A DNA stretch of 64,000 nt from NCBI GenBank assembly GCA_020744425.1, contig JAGMUV010000004.1:3410001-3474000 (forward strand), given 5' to 3'. The first letter of the stretch is position 1. Each line of letters opens with the position of its first letter. Shown here one piece after another: positions 1-11,947 of the stretch. Position numbers and translations under genes: made by a program. Under the pieces are notes generated by a model. That model had not been told where the DNA came from. It made no database searches and saw only the letters and a list, made by a program, of their open reading frames with translations. Origin of the DNA: Dactylonectria macrodidyma (lineage: Eukaryota > Ascomycota > Sordariomycetes > Hypocreales > Nectriaceae).

Positions 1-765
1 ATATTAGTATTAATAAATATAAAAAGAAGAAAATAATTTTAAAATATATAAATAATAATTATAAATAGAATAAGAAGTAATTTAGTAATATTAAGAAAGG
101 AAAGAAAAAGAATTAGAATAGAAAATCTAAAATAAGATAATTAGAAAGTAAAAGCTAATTCTTAAAAGATAAATTCTAAATTAATTAAGAATTATATTCT
201 AATTTAATAATAAAATATATATTATTATTATAATTTATTAACTTAAAGAATTATTAATATAAATAAAAGACTTTAATAAACATAATATATATTATTCTCT
301 ATATTAATTAATAATATAAAGTAATTATATATTATATTACTATTTAATATAATAAGTTATCTTTTACTAACTTACTATTAGAAAGTAAAGTATTATTAAA
401 GTATACTAATTATTACTTATTTACTAGGTTTTAATATATTAAGTTATTAATTAAGAATATTATATTAAAAGAGCTAAGTATATAATTAAAAATAAAGATA
501 TTCTTATGTTAATAAATAAATACTTAAAAGTAAATAATAAACTTTCAAGTATTATTTTAAAAGAATAAATTATATTAATATATATAAAAAAAATATTTAA
601 ATTTAATAATTTATTAAAAAATATAAGACTTTATAAAAAGATTATATATATATTTAAGCTTTATATTAAAATAATAAATAAAATTTATAAAACCTAATTA
701 AATAATAATTTAAAAAAGACAATCCTAAAGTATATTAAAAATACTAAAAATATATAAAGATCTTT
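1..765 (+). mobile_element. Ty3/gypsy retrotransposon IV, pol fragment (part 1 of 3)
   Basis: Very AT-rich DNA colinear with the internal part of elements II and III. For example, the stretch around 480-745 matches about 28,700-28,980 in II, and about 240-290 matches about 36,640-36,690 in III. Stops at former Gln and Trp codons are everywhere, so nothing can be expressed. The element runs off the left edge of the window. It is cut at 765 by an R insertion and continues at 1898. Confidence 0.75.
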
Positions 766-1897
766 TACTATTAAAACTACTATTCAGACTTTTATTTTTA
801 CACTACTGCATTTCTTATTATTACATTTCTATATTATATATTTATATTACTTAAGTTATTATAAAATGAAAGACTTAATTAATTAATTAACCTAATTATA
901 AATAGACTCTTATCCTTCTTCTTTTAATTATTAAGAACTTATTAATAAAACCTCTTTTTATTATATTCTTTTATTATTCTTAGTCTTTTTATATATTAAT
1001 AATAATTATATTATTTATAATTTATATTATTTACTTTTTATTAATATTAACTAATAATTCTAAAAACACTATTTTTTTTAAAGATATTTTAATTATTAGC
1101 TTTATTATTTATTATTTTAAAAAGTATTATTTATTTTTAATTTAGTTTTTAAATTATTACTTACTTTTAAAAAAGTATAATCTTAAGAATACTTTAATCT
1201 TAAAGATTATTAAAGTAACTTACTATTAAAAAGTTATTAAATTTTAATAATTCTAATTTCTTTAAAATTATAATTTATTATTATAGTCTTTAGCTTATTA
1301 AAGGTTTTTATATTCTTATTAAGCTTAGTATTTAAATTATATATAAAAAGAGTATAGTAATTATTAAAACTTAAGTTATTAAAAGTATAAAATATATTAT
1401 ATTAAATATTTATTATAATATTTATTATAAGTTAATTAGATTATAAAGAGTTAGTTTTTAATAAGTTAAATTATAATATAATTAGAATTATAAAAAGTTA
1501 AATTATAACTTAAAATTATAATAAGCTTAGAATATAATAAATATAGAGCCTTTATAGAGCTTTTATTATATAATGATTTTGCCTTCTGATATTTAGCTTT
1601 TCTATCTAGCTTTTCTGTCTAGCTTTTCTGTCCAGCTTTTCTATTTAGCTTTTCTATCTAGCTTTTCTATCTAGCTTTTCTATCTAGCTTTTCTAGTAAT
1701 GCATCTTAAAGGGTTAAATAGGATAGTAAGGCTTATACCTTAATATAGTAAAAACTCTAGTCATTCTGAATTACTATTGCCTTAGGCTTAGGTTTTAGGC
1801 CTTTATATTATTATTTACTATTAATTATATATTTTTTTTAACTATTTAATCTCAGGCCTCTCTCTAAGTGTATGCTACTAAGGACTATAACTTTAAT
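766..1897 (-). mobile_element. R element copy 1 (R1 type), about 1.1 kb
   Basis: This copy starts with a decayed form of the R left end (CTATTAAAAC at 768) and finishes with the R right end (CTTTAAT at 1891-1897). Flanks 754-765 and 1898-1909 agree at 11 of 12 bases (ATAAAGATCTT plus T or A), which reads as a target-site duplication. The related retrotransposon III has the uninterrupted site near 37,110-37,130. Strand is given as the direction of the decayed reading frame in this family. No terminal inverted repeat is visible. Confidence 0.75.
1592..1696. repeat. 13-bp minisatellite inside an R element
   Basis: About eight tandem copies of a 13-bp unit (TCTAGCTTTTCTA and variants). The same array is present with fewer units in other R copies, for example about five at 7190-7253, about five at 2403-2468 and about four at 24480-24532. 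Unit number therefore varies between copies of the same element. Confidence 0.85.
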
Positions 1898-2200
1898 ATA
1901 AAGATCTTATAAGCTTTATATATTTTATAAAAAAGCTTAAATAAAATTACTTTTAAATATAAATAAAGAGTTAATTAATAATAAAACCTTATAAATTAAA
2001 AGAAATAAAAGATTATTAAATATAAAAATAGAATAAGTATTTAAAATTATATAACTTATAAAATATAATTATAAATAAATATTTTAACTTTTATAAAATA
2101 GAATAATAAAGAATATAAAAAACTTTTAATACTATTTATAATAAAATAATAAATAAGTATAAAATTTAAAAAAAGTAGAACTTTTAAAAATAAAAGCTTT
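1898..2200 (+). mobile_element. Ty3/gypsy retrotransposon IV fragment (part 2 of 3)
   Basis: A short piece of retrotransposon between two oppositely oriented R elements. It matches about 37,120-37,160 and about 37,430-37,545 of element III, so it is the continuation of the pol fragment at 1-765. It is a relic without open frame. Confidence 0.7.
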
Positions 2201-3372
2201 ATTAAGGTTATAGTTCTTAGTAGCTCACATTTAGAGAGAGGCTAGAAGTTAAATAGTCAAAAAAAAAAATATAACTAATAGTAAATAATAATATAAAGGC
2301 CTAAAACCCAAGCTTAAGGCAATAGTAACTTAGAATGACTAGAGTTTCTACTGCATTAGGGTGCAAGCCTTACTATCCTATTCAACCCTTTAAGATATAT
2401 TACTAGAAAAGCTAGATAAAAAAGCTAGATAGAAAAGCTAGATAGAAAAGCTAGACAGAAAAGCTAGATATCAGAAGGCAAAATCATTATACAATAAAAG
2501 CCCTATAAGAGCCCTGCATTTATCACATTCTAAATTACCTCATCGCAATTCTAACTCATACATATATTATAATTTAACTCTTTATAATTCTAAATCATAA
2601 TTTAACTTATTAAAGACTAATTATCTCTTTATAATCTAACTAACTTATAATAAATACTATAATAAATATTTAATATAATACATTCTATACTCTTAATAAT
2701 TTAGGTTTTAATAATTATTATACTCTTTCTATATATAATTTAAATACTAAGCTTAATAAGAATATAAAAACCTTTAATAAGCTAAAAGCTATAATAATAG
2801 ATTCTAGTCTTAAAGAAATTAGAATTATTAAAACTTAGTAACTTTTTAATAATAAATTATCTTAGTAATCTTTAAGACTAAAGTATTCTTAAGACTATAT
2901 TTTTTTAAAAATAATTAATAATTTAAAAATTAAATTAAAAATAAATAATACTTTTTAAAATAATTAATAATAAAATTAATAATTAAAATATCTTTAAAAA
3001 AAATAGTATTTTTTAAATTATTAATTAATATTAATAAAGAGTAAGTAATATAAATTATAAATAATATAATTATTATTAATATATAAAAGGACTAAACTAA
3101 CTATAAAGCTATTAGTATACTTAGTTAGTTAAGAATATAAGTAGAGTAAGAGTCTTATAAATAATAGAAGGATAGAGTAAAAAGAGGTTTTATTAATAAG
3201 TTCTTAATAATTAAAAGAAGAAAGATAAGAGTCTATTTATAATTAGATTAACTAATTAATTAAATCCTTTGTTTTATAATAACTTAAGTAATATATATAT
3301 ATAATATAGAAATATAGTAATAAGAAATATAGTAATATAAAAATAAAAGTCTGAATAGCGGTTTGAATAATA
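2201..3372 (+). mobile_element. R element copy 2 (R1 type), 1.17 kb, opposite orientation to copy 1
   Basis: The copy begins ATTAAGGTTATAG at 2201 and ends GCGGTTTGAATAATA at 3372. It is flanked by a perfect 12-bp duplication AATAAAAGCTTT (2189-2200 and 3373-3384). The empty site is seen in element III near 37,535-37,550 as AATAAGAGCTTT. It contains the 13-bp minisatellite near 2403-2468. With copy 1 it forms a large inverted pair of about 1.1-kb arms separated by some 300 bp. Confidence 0.85.
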
Positions 3373-4157
3373 AATAAAAGCTTTATATATAATAAAAAGT
3401 ATATAAATAATATATTATTACTTAAAAATATAAATATAAATTAAAAAGTTTTTTTAATAAATAATATAGAATTTAATTACATTTATTTTATAATAATAAA
3501 TATATTAAAACTCTTATAAAAAGATAAAATAAAATAATATAAAGTATAAAACTTTTAAAAAAAATTTTATTTAAATATAATAATTAAAAAATAATTAAAA
3601 AGCTTAATTATCTTAAGGTTTTTATAAAAAAAAAGAATCTTATTTAATATAATACTTATTGTATATTATACTTTAATTTTAAAATACTTATAAAAATAAT
3701 TTAATTTAATAATAAATGAAAAGATTAAATAAACTTTAATAATATTAATAATTACTTTTTTTAAGAATTAGATTTAAATAATAATATAAGATTTTAAACT
3801 TTAATTAATAATAATATTAATAAAATATTAATAAAAGAAATAATAACAACTTTCTTATTCTAAAGTATAAAATATAAATATTATAAAGCTTAATAAAATA
3901 AAATATATTATATTATTATCTTTATATAAAGCTAATTAATAAAGCTTATAAAGACTTTATAAAAATAAAGAAATAATTAAAAGGAAATAAAAGATAAAAG
4001 AATATATTACTTATATATTATATTTATAAAAAACTATTTACTAAAGAATTAGAAATAGGCTTATTAGAATATAATAAATAAGATTATAGAATTATATTAA
4101 AAGAAAGAACTTTATTTAAATTCTATAAATTCTATAAATTCTATAACTTTAATAAAT
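3373..4157 (+). mobile_element. Ty3/gypsy retrotransposon IV fragment (part 3 of 3)
   Basis: Colinear with about 29,440-30,185 of element II and 37,550-38,330 of element III. It breaks off at about 4157 where R-derived sequence starts. Just before the break a 9-bp unit (ATTCTATAA) is repeated three times at about 4129-4157; in II and III the corresponding sequence occurs once. Confidence 0.7.
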
Positions 4158-4675
4158 TAAAAATAATAATAATATATTATAATTTTAAAAAAATTAGAAC
4201 TATTAAAACTTAATAACTTTTTAATAGTAAGTAAGTTACTTTAATAATCTTTAAGACTAAAGTATTCTTAAGATTATACATCTTTAAAAGTAATTAATAA
4301 TTTAAAAATTAGATTAAAAATAAATAATATTTCTTAAGATAATTAATAATAAAACTAATAATTAAAATATCTTTAGAAAAAATAGTATTCTTTAAGTTAT
4401 TAACTAATATTAATAAGAAGTAAATAATATAAATTATAAGTAATATAGTTATTATTAATATATAAAAGGACTAAGAATAATAAAAAGATATAGTAAAAAA
4501 AGGTTCTATTAATATAAAGGAGGAAGAATAAGAGTCTATTTATAATTAGATTAATTAATTAATTAAGTCCTTTATTTTATAATAACCTAAGTAATGTAAA
4601 TATATAATATAAAAATGCAGTAATGAGAAATGCAGTAGTATAAAAATAAAAGTCTGAATAGCGGTTTTAATAGTA
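4158..4675 (+). mobile_element. R element, truncated copy (3' half)
   Basis: Matches the second half of R1 read in the ATTAAGG-first direction, ending with GCGGTTTTAATAG at about 4663-4675. The first half is missing, and the left border lies directly against retrotransposon IV. A cluster of rearranged R pieces follows to the right. Confidence 0.65.
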
Positions 4676-6008
4676 ATAGTATTTATTATAAATTAATTAA
4701 ATTATAAAAAGTTATTTTTTAATAAATTAAATTATAATATAATTAGAATTATAAAGAGTTAAATTATAACTTAGAATTATAATAAGCTTAGAATATAATA
4801 AAGTAAAGCCTTTATAAGGCTTTTATTATATAATAATTTTACTTTTTAATATTTAGCTTTTTTATTTAGCTTTTTAATTACTTAATGCATTTTAAAGGGT
4901 TAATTAGAATAATAAGGCTTATACTCTAATATAATAGAAACTCTAGTAATTCTGAGTTACTATTGCTTTAGGCTTGGGTTTTAAGCCTTTATATTATTAT
5001 TTATTATTAATTTTTTTTTTACTATTTAACCTCTGGCCTCTTTCTAAGTGTGCACTATTAAAGGACTATAAGTTTAATATTTATATTATTTAAATTATTT
5101 TAAAATAAAAGACTTTAATTAATTAATTAACCTAATGATAAATTAATTCTTATTTTCCTTTTTAATTATTAAAAACTTAAAACCTTTTTTTATCTTATTT
5201 TATTCTTTTAATAAAAACCTTTTAAGTTTTAATATAATCACTAATTCTATTATATATTAATAATAATTATATAAATAAGAATTTATAATATTTACTTTTT
5301 ATTAATACTAATTAATAATTTAAAAAATACTATTTTATTAAAAGAAAATCTTTTAAATACTAATCTTATTCTTAATTATTTTAAGAAATATTATTTATTT
5401 TTAATTTAATTTTTATATTATTAATTATTTTTTAAAAAAGTATATTTTTAAAAATATTTTAATTTTAAAAAGTATTAAAATAATTTATTTATTATTAAAA
5501 AACTATTATATATTTTCATATATTTTTAAAATTTAAACTTTAAATTATATATAAAAAGAGTATAATAATTATTATAATCTAAATTATTAAAAATATAAAA
5601 TATATTATATTAAATATTTATTATACTATTTATTATAAATTGGTTAAATTATAAAGAGTTAGTTTTAAATATATTAAGTTATAATATAATTAGAATTATA
5701 AAGAGTTAGAATTATAATAAGCTTAAAATATAATAAATATAATGCTTATATAAAGCTTTTATTTTATAATAATTTCACTTTTTAATATTTAGCTTTTTTA
5801 TTTAACTTCTTTAGTTAAATAATATATTAACGGGTTAAATAGAATAATAAGGCTTATACTTTAATGTAATAAAAACTCTATATATTTTAAATTACTATTA
5901 CTTTAGACTGAGATTTAACTCTTTATATTATTATTTATTAGCTTTTTTTATACTATATAATTCATATTCTCTTTTTAAGTATATACTACTAAGGATAATA
6001 ACCTTAAT
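4676..6008 (-). mobile_element. Two truncated R copies in the same orientation
   Basis: About 4676-5071 is the right half of an R1 element, with the conserved end before ACTATAAG. About 5072-6008 is most of a second R1 copy lacking its outermost left end and finishing AACCTTAAT. Both are heavily mutated. The exact order of insertion and deletion cannot be resolved by eye. Confidence 0.55.
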
Positions 6009-6305
6009 AATATAGCTATTATTAATATATAAAAGGACTAATTATTATATTAAAAACTAAGAGTTCTTCTTAAAATAATAAAAAGATATAACAAAAAGAG
6101 ATTTTAAATTTTTAATAATTAAAAAGAGAGAGATAAAAGTCTATTTATACTTAAATTAATTTATTAATTAAGTCCTTTATTTTATAATAATTAAAGTAAT
6201 ATAAATATATAACTATATAAAATATAATAATAAAGAATTATTATTAAAATTAGTATTTAGACTTTTATTTTTATATAATATAATAAAAGTTATAAAGTAA
6301 TAATT
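6009..6305. mobile_element. R fragments: end piece, then the start of a second copy
   Basis: About 6009-6242 matches the final part of R in the plus-read direction. About 6243-6305 matches the opposite end of another R (TTAGTATTTAGACTTTTATT). The second fragment is the host of the better preserved copy inserted at 6306 and carries the left TSD AAAGTAATAATT at 6294-6305. Confidence 0.55.
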
Positions 6306-7465
6306 CGCTATTAAAACCACTGTTCGGACTTTTGTTTCTGCGCTGCCGCGTTTCTATATCATGTGTTTGCATTGCTTGAGTTGTCTTAAGACGAAGGACT
6401 TGATTGATTGGTCGACCTAGTTACAGATAGACTCTTATCCCTCCTCCCTTAAACGACCACCAGGAACCAACCTTCCTCCGCCAAATCCTTCAACCCATCG
6501 CAGTCAATATCAGAGGCGACCGCAGCAGGATTCCCTTAGTTTCTAATGCGTCAGTCATTTTGCGCATTAATAATAGCTACATTTCTTATAACTTACATTA
6601 TCTATCCTTTATTAATATTAGCTAGTGACTTAAAGAACGCTATTTCTTCTAAGGATATTTTAGATACTAGCTTTATTATTAATTACCTTAAGAAGTATTA
6701 TTCATTTTTAATCTAGTTCTTAAATTATTAGTTACTTTTAAAAAGGCATAGTCTTAAGAATACCTTAGTCTTAAAGATTACTAAAGTAACTTACTTACTA
6801 TTAAAAAGTTACTAAGTCTTAATAGTTCTAGTTTCTTTAAGACTATATCCTATTATTATAGCTTTTAGCTTATTAAGGGTTTTTATATTCTTACTAAGCT
6901 TAATATTTAGATTATATATAAAGAGAGTATAGTAATTATTAAAACTTAAGTTATTAAGAGTATAGAGTGTATTATATTAGATATTTATTATAGTATTTAT
7001 TATAGGTTAGTTAGATTATAAAGAGCTTAAAAATAATGCTGATCTTTAATAAGTTAGTTTCTAATAAGCTGAATTATGATATAATTAAAATTATAAAGAG
7101 CTGAATTATGACTTAGAACTGTGATAAGATAACTTAAAATATAATAAACCCTTATAAGGCTTTTATTATATAACGATTTTGCCTTCTAATATCTAGCTTT
7201 TCTATCTAGCTTTTCTATCTAGCTTTTCTATCTAGCTTTTCTATCTAGCTTTCTAGCTACTTAATGCATCTTAAAGGGTTAATTAGGATAGTAAGGCTTA
7301 TACTCTAATATAATAGAAACTCTAGTCATTTTGAGTTACTATTGCCTTAGGCTTGGGTTTTAAGCCCTTATACTATTATTTACTATTAATTATTTTTTTA
7401 TTTTTTTACTATTTAACCTCTGGCCCCTCTCTAAGTGTGCGCTACTAAAGGACTATAACCTTAAT
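6306..7465 (-). mobile_element. R element copy (R1 type), relatively little mutated
   Basis: Begins CGCTATTAAAACCACTGTTC and ends AACCTTAAT. It is flanked by the perfect 12-bp duplication AAAGTAATAATT (6294-6305 and 7466-7477). The first 250 bp keep many CpG and CpA sites and are visibly GC-richer than the surroundings, so this is one of the younger or less RIP-affected copies. It sits inside another R copy. The minisatellite is near 7190-7253. Confidence 0.85.
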
Positions 7466-8356
7466 AAAGTAATAATTAAATTATAATTTAAAATTATAAT
7501 AAGCTTAAAATATAATAAATATAGAAGTTAGCTTCTTTTATAAGGCTTTTATTATATAATAAGTTTACCTTTTAATATTTAGTTCTTTTATTTAGCTTTT
7601 TAATCTAGCTTTTTTAACTGCTTAATATATCTTAAATAATTAAATAAAATAGTAAGGCTTATATATTAATATAGTAAAAATTCTAATTATTCTAAGTTAT
7701 TATTACTTTAGGCTTAGGTTTTAAGCCTTTATATTATTATTTATTATTAATATATATAATAAGTATACTAATTAAATAAGTATATTAATTACTTATATTT
7801 TATACTTTAAATTATAATTTTTAAAGAATTCTTAAAAATCCAAACTATATTTAAAATATTTAAACCTTAATATATAGGCTAATTATATAATAACTTATAT
7901 AAAAACTTTATAAAATTTTACTTATTTTTTTATAAGGTTATTAAGAAAAAACCTATTTATACTATATATTTTCTTAATTTTATATATAATAAGCTAATTA
8001 AAAATTTAAGAAAAATAGTATTTTCTTTTAAAATATTTAAAAATAATTTTTATATACTTTTAATAATTATATAGCCTATTTTAAAAATCTAATATTATTG
8101 CTTTTAATTATGTAATATAAATGTTTAATAAGCTTATTTAATTAGTATTCTTATTATATATATTAATTATATTTTTTTTAACTATTTAACCTCTAGCCTC
8201 TTTTTAAGTATATACTACTAAGGACTATAACTTTAATAATTTATTATTATAACTTTAATTTATTAAAAGTTTTTTTTATTATTAAATTTAATATTTGAAT
8301 TATATATAAAAAGAATATACTAATTATTAAAATTTAAATTATTAAAAATATATAAT
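7466..8356 (-). mobile_element. Host R copy interrupted by MITE M1, plus a further R piece
   Basis: About 7478-7752 and 8161-8240 are the two sides of one R copy split by MITE M1. About 8241-8356 is a piece from the middle of another R copy in the same orientation, which continues at 9450-9495 beyond a later R insertion. The sequence is strongly AT-biased. Confidence 0.55.
7753..8160 (-). mobile_element. MITE M1, 408 bp, TA duplication
   Basis: Ends are inverted repeats: TATATAATAAGTATACTAAT on the left, and its near reverse complement closing with CTTATTATATA on the right, between TA dinucleotides. It splits an R element. In reverse complement its core is homologous to M2-M4 (for example TATTAGATTTTTAAAATAGG). 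Its outermost bases TATATAATAAG are the same as the ends of the Fot1-like copies A and B, which suggests mobilisation by that transposase. Confidence 0.75.
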
Positions 8357-9449
8357 ATTAAGGTTATAGTCCTTTAGTAACGCATACTTAAAGAAGGGCC
8401 AGAGGTTAAATAATAAAAAAATAAAAAAATAACCAATAGTAAATAATAGTATAAGGGCCTAAAACCTAAGCCTAAAGTAATAGTAACTCAGAATGACTAG
8501 AGTTTCTATTATATTAAAGTATAAGCCTTACTATCCTAATTAACCCTTTAAAATGCATTAAGTAGCTAGAAAGCTAGATAGAAAAGCTAGATAGAAAAGC
8601 TAGATAGAAAAGCTAAATATTAAAAAGCAAAATCATTATATAATAAAAGCCCTATAAGGGCTCTGCATTCATCGCATTCCAAGTTACCTTATTACAGTTC
8701 TAAGTCACAATTTAGCTCTTTATAATTCTAATTATATTATAATTTAGCTTATTAAAGACTAACTATAATAAATACTATAATAAATATCTAATATAATACA
8801 CTCTATACTCCTAATAACTTAGGTTTTAATAGTTATTATATTCTCTTTATATATAACTTAAATACTAAGCTTAATAAAGATATAGAAACCTTTAATAAAC
8901 TAAAGGCTATAGTAATAGGATATAATCTTAAAGAAATTAGAACTATTAAAACCTAGTAACTTTCTAATAGTAAGTAAGTTCCTTTAGCGATCTTTAAAAC
9001 TAAAGTATTCCTAAGACTATACCTCTTTAGAAGTAATTAATAATTTAAGAACTAGATTAAAAACGAATAATACTTCTTAAAGTAACTAATAATAAAGCTA
9101 GTATTTAAAATATCCTTAAAAGAAATAGCATTCTTTAAGTTATTAGCTAATATTAATAAGGGGTAGATAATATAAGTTATAAGAAATATAGCTATTATTA
9201 ATGCATAAAATGACTAATAACTGCATTAGAAACTAAGGGAATCCTGCAGTCGCCTCTGACATTGACTGCGATAGGTTAAAGGATATGGCGGAGGAAGGTT
9301 TAAAGGAGGAGGGATAAGAGTCTATTTATAACTAGGTCAACTAATCAATCGAGTCCTTCGTCTTAAGATAACTCAAGCAATGCAAACACGTGACTATATA
9401 GAAACGCGGCAGCGCAGAAATAAAAGTCCGAACAGTGGTTTCAATAGTG
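8357..9449 (+). mobile_element. R element copy (R1 type), 1.09 kb
   Basis: Begins ATTAAGGTTATAGTCC and ends GTGGTTTCAATAGTG. The flanks AAAATATATAAT (left, ending 8356) and AGAATATATAAT (right, about 9451-9462) form a TSD of about 12 bp with one G/A difference. The last 220 bp keep high GC, including an in-frame stretch shared with the copy at 23622. The copy is inserted into an older R copy of opposite orientation. Confidence 0.8.
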
Positions 9450-10032
9450 AAGAATATATAATATATAATATTAAATATTTATTATAATATTTATTATTAA
9501 AGTTATAATTCTTAATAATGCATACTTAGAGACGGGCTAGAGGTTAAATAGTTAAAAAAAATATAATTAAAAATAAATAATAATATAAAGGCTTAAAACC
9601 TAAGCCTAAAGTAATAGTGATTTAGAATGACTAGAGTTTTTATTATATTATAGTATAAGCCTTATTATTTTATTTAACTCCTTAAAATAAATTAAATAAT
9701 TAAAAAAGCTAGATTAAAAAGCTAAATAGAAAAGCTAAATATTCAAAAGTAAAATCATTATATAATAAAAGCCTTATAAAAGAAGCTAACTTCTATACTT
9801 CTTATATTTTAAGTTTATTATAATTCTAACTTATACTTATATTATAATTTAACTCTTTATAATTCTAAATTATAATTTAACTTATTAAAAACTCACTTAT
9901 AAAAAATTAATATTATTTTAAATTATTTCTTTATAATTTAATTAACTTATAATAAATACTATAATAAATATTTAATATAATATACTTTATACTTTTAATA
10001 ATATAAGTTTTAATAATTACTATACTCTTTTT
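9450..10032 (+). mobile_element. Older R copy, first half, plus host remnant
   Basis: 9450-9495 continues the host R piece seen before 8357. From about 9496 a plus-read R copy starts (ATTAAAGTTATAATTC) and runs to 10032, where the R2 element at 10033 interrupts it. It resumes at 11194-11266. Confidence 0.6.
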
Positions 10033-11181
10033 ATTAAGGTTATAGTCCTTAGTAGTGTATATTTAGAAAGAGGCTAGAGATTAAATAGGAAAAAAAAATT
10101 AACTAATAATAAATAATAGTATAAGGGCTTAAAACCTAAACCTAAAGTAATAGTAACTTAGAATAACTAGAGCTTTTACTATATTAAGGTGCAAGCCTTA
10201 CTATCCTAATTAACCCTTTAAAATACATTAAGCAGTTAGAAAGCTAGATAAAAAAGCTAGATAGAAAAGCTAGATAGAAAAGCTAAAGAGAAAAGCTAAA
10301 TAAAAAAGCTAGATATTAAAAGGCAAAATTATTATATAATAAAAGCCTTATAAAGGTTCTTTATATTCTAAGCTTATTATAATTTTATTTATATTTTAGT
10401 TTAATTACTGCTTTATAATTCTTATTATATTATAATTTAATAATTTATAATATAACTAACTTTTAATAACCTTCTTTAACTAAATAAATAATATAATATA
10501 TATATAGTGCATTATATAATAGTTTAATAGACCCTTATTAATATTAGTATATAAGAATTATCTTATATATATACTAACTAAAAAAATTAAATAGGATTAA
10601 AGCTTACTTTTTAAGCTATAGAGAGTATTTCATTTATCTAGCCTAAGACTTATAATAGAAGCTAAGTTTAGTTAATTTAGTTATAAAAGGCTTATTTAAT
10701 TAGTAATCTTTAGTTATTATATCCTTTAGAAGAACCTATTCTTATAAGCCTTACTAAATAAAGATATAATTTAATAGATTAAAATAAAGTAAGTCTTATT
10801 AAAAGAATTAGTTTAAAAGGAAATAAAGATAGAAATAATAAATATTAATAATAACTTTTTTAATAACTTAAAGAGTACTAAGTATAATATATAAGTTATA
10901 TAATTATAGGCTGACTTTATATTAATTAATATATAGCTAAAAGAGTAATATATTAGAATCTAAGGGAATTGTATTATAATTACTTCTAATATTAATTATA
11001 ATAGGTTAAAGGGTTTAGTAAAGAAAGGTTCTATAAGAAAAGAGGAATAAGAGTCTATTTATAACAAAGTTAACTAATTAATTAAGTCCTTTATCTTAAA
11101 ATAACTTAAGTAATATAAATATATAACTATATAAAAATATAATAATATAAAAATAAAAGTCTAAATAGCAGTTTTAATAGT
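10033..11181 (+). mobile_element. R element copy (R2 type), 1.15 kb
   Basis: Begins ATTAAGGTTATAGTCC and ends GCAGTTTTAATAG plus two bases. The flanking TSD TATACTCTTTTT / AATACTCTTTTT (10021-10032 and 11182-11193) agrees at 11 of 12 bases. The outer parts match R1, but about 10,480-10,950 is a different core, the same one found in the R2 copy at 23315-25556 and in the fragment at 15080-15380. Confidence 0.8.
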
Positions 11182-11193
11182 AATACTCTTTTT

Positions 11194-11266
11194 ATATATA
11201 ATTTAAATATTAAATTTAATAAAAATATACAAACTCTTAATAAACTAAAGGCTATAATAATAAGAT
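11194..11266 (+). mobile_element. Short continuation of the R copy begun at about 9496
   Basis: Matches the middle of R1 directly after the point reached at 10032, so the R2 element at 10033 is an insertion. A further R copy starts at 11267. Confidence 0.6.
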
Positions 11267-11947
11267 ATTAAGGTTATGGTCTTTTAGTAGTGTATACTTA
11301 GAGAGAGGTAAGAGGTTAAATAGTATAAAAAAAAATAACTAATAGTAAATAATAGTATGAAGGCTTAAAACCTAAGCTTAAGGCAATAGTAACTCAGAAT
11401 GACTAGAGTTTCTATTGCATTAGAGTGTAAGCCTTACTATCCTAATTAACCCTTTAAGATAAGTTAAGTATCTAGAAAGCTAGATAGAAAAGCTAGATAT
11501 CAGAAGGCAAAATCGTTATATAATAAAAGCCCCGTAAGGGCTCGTCGCAGTTCTAACTCATACTTACGTTATAATTCAGTTACTTCTTTACAATTCTAGT
11601 TATATTGTAATTTAATTCATAAGAGAATAACTTATTAAAGATTAGTATTATTTTTAAGCTCTTTATAATTTAACTAACTTATAATAAATATTATAATAAA
11701 TATCTAATATAATATACTCTAACGTATATACAACGCACTTATACTATATACTTAAAAGTGTAAACATTAAATTTTCTAAAATAGGCTATATAGTCTTAGG
11801 AATTTTAGAAAATTAATTTTAAGTAATTAATTAAAACACTCATAAGTTAGTATTTTTATTAGACTTTTAATTAATTTATTTAGATTTTTAAAATTATAAA
11901 TAAGAAAAGAAATAGTATAAATAAGATTTTTTAAAATAAGTTTAATA

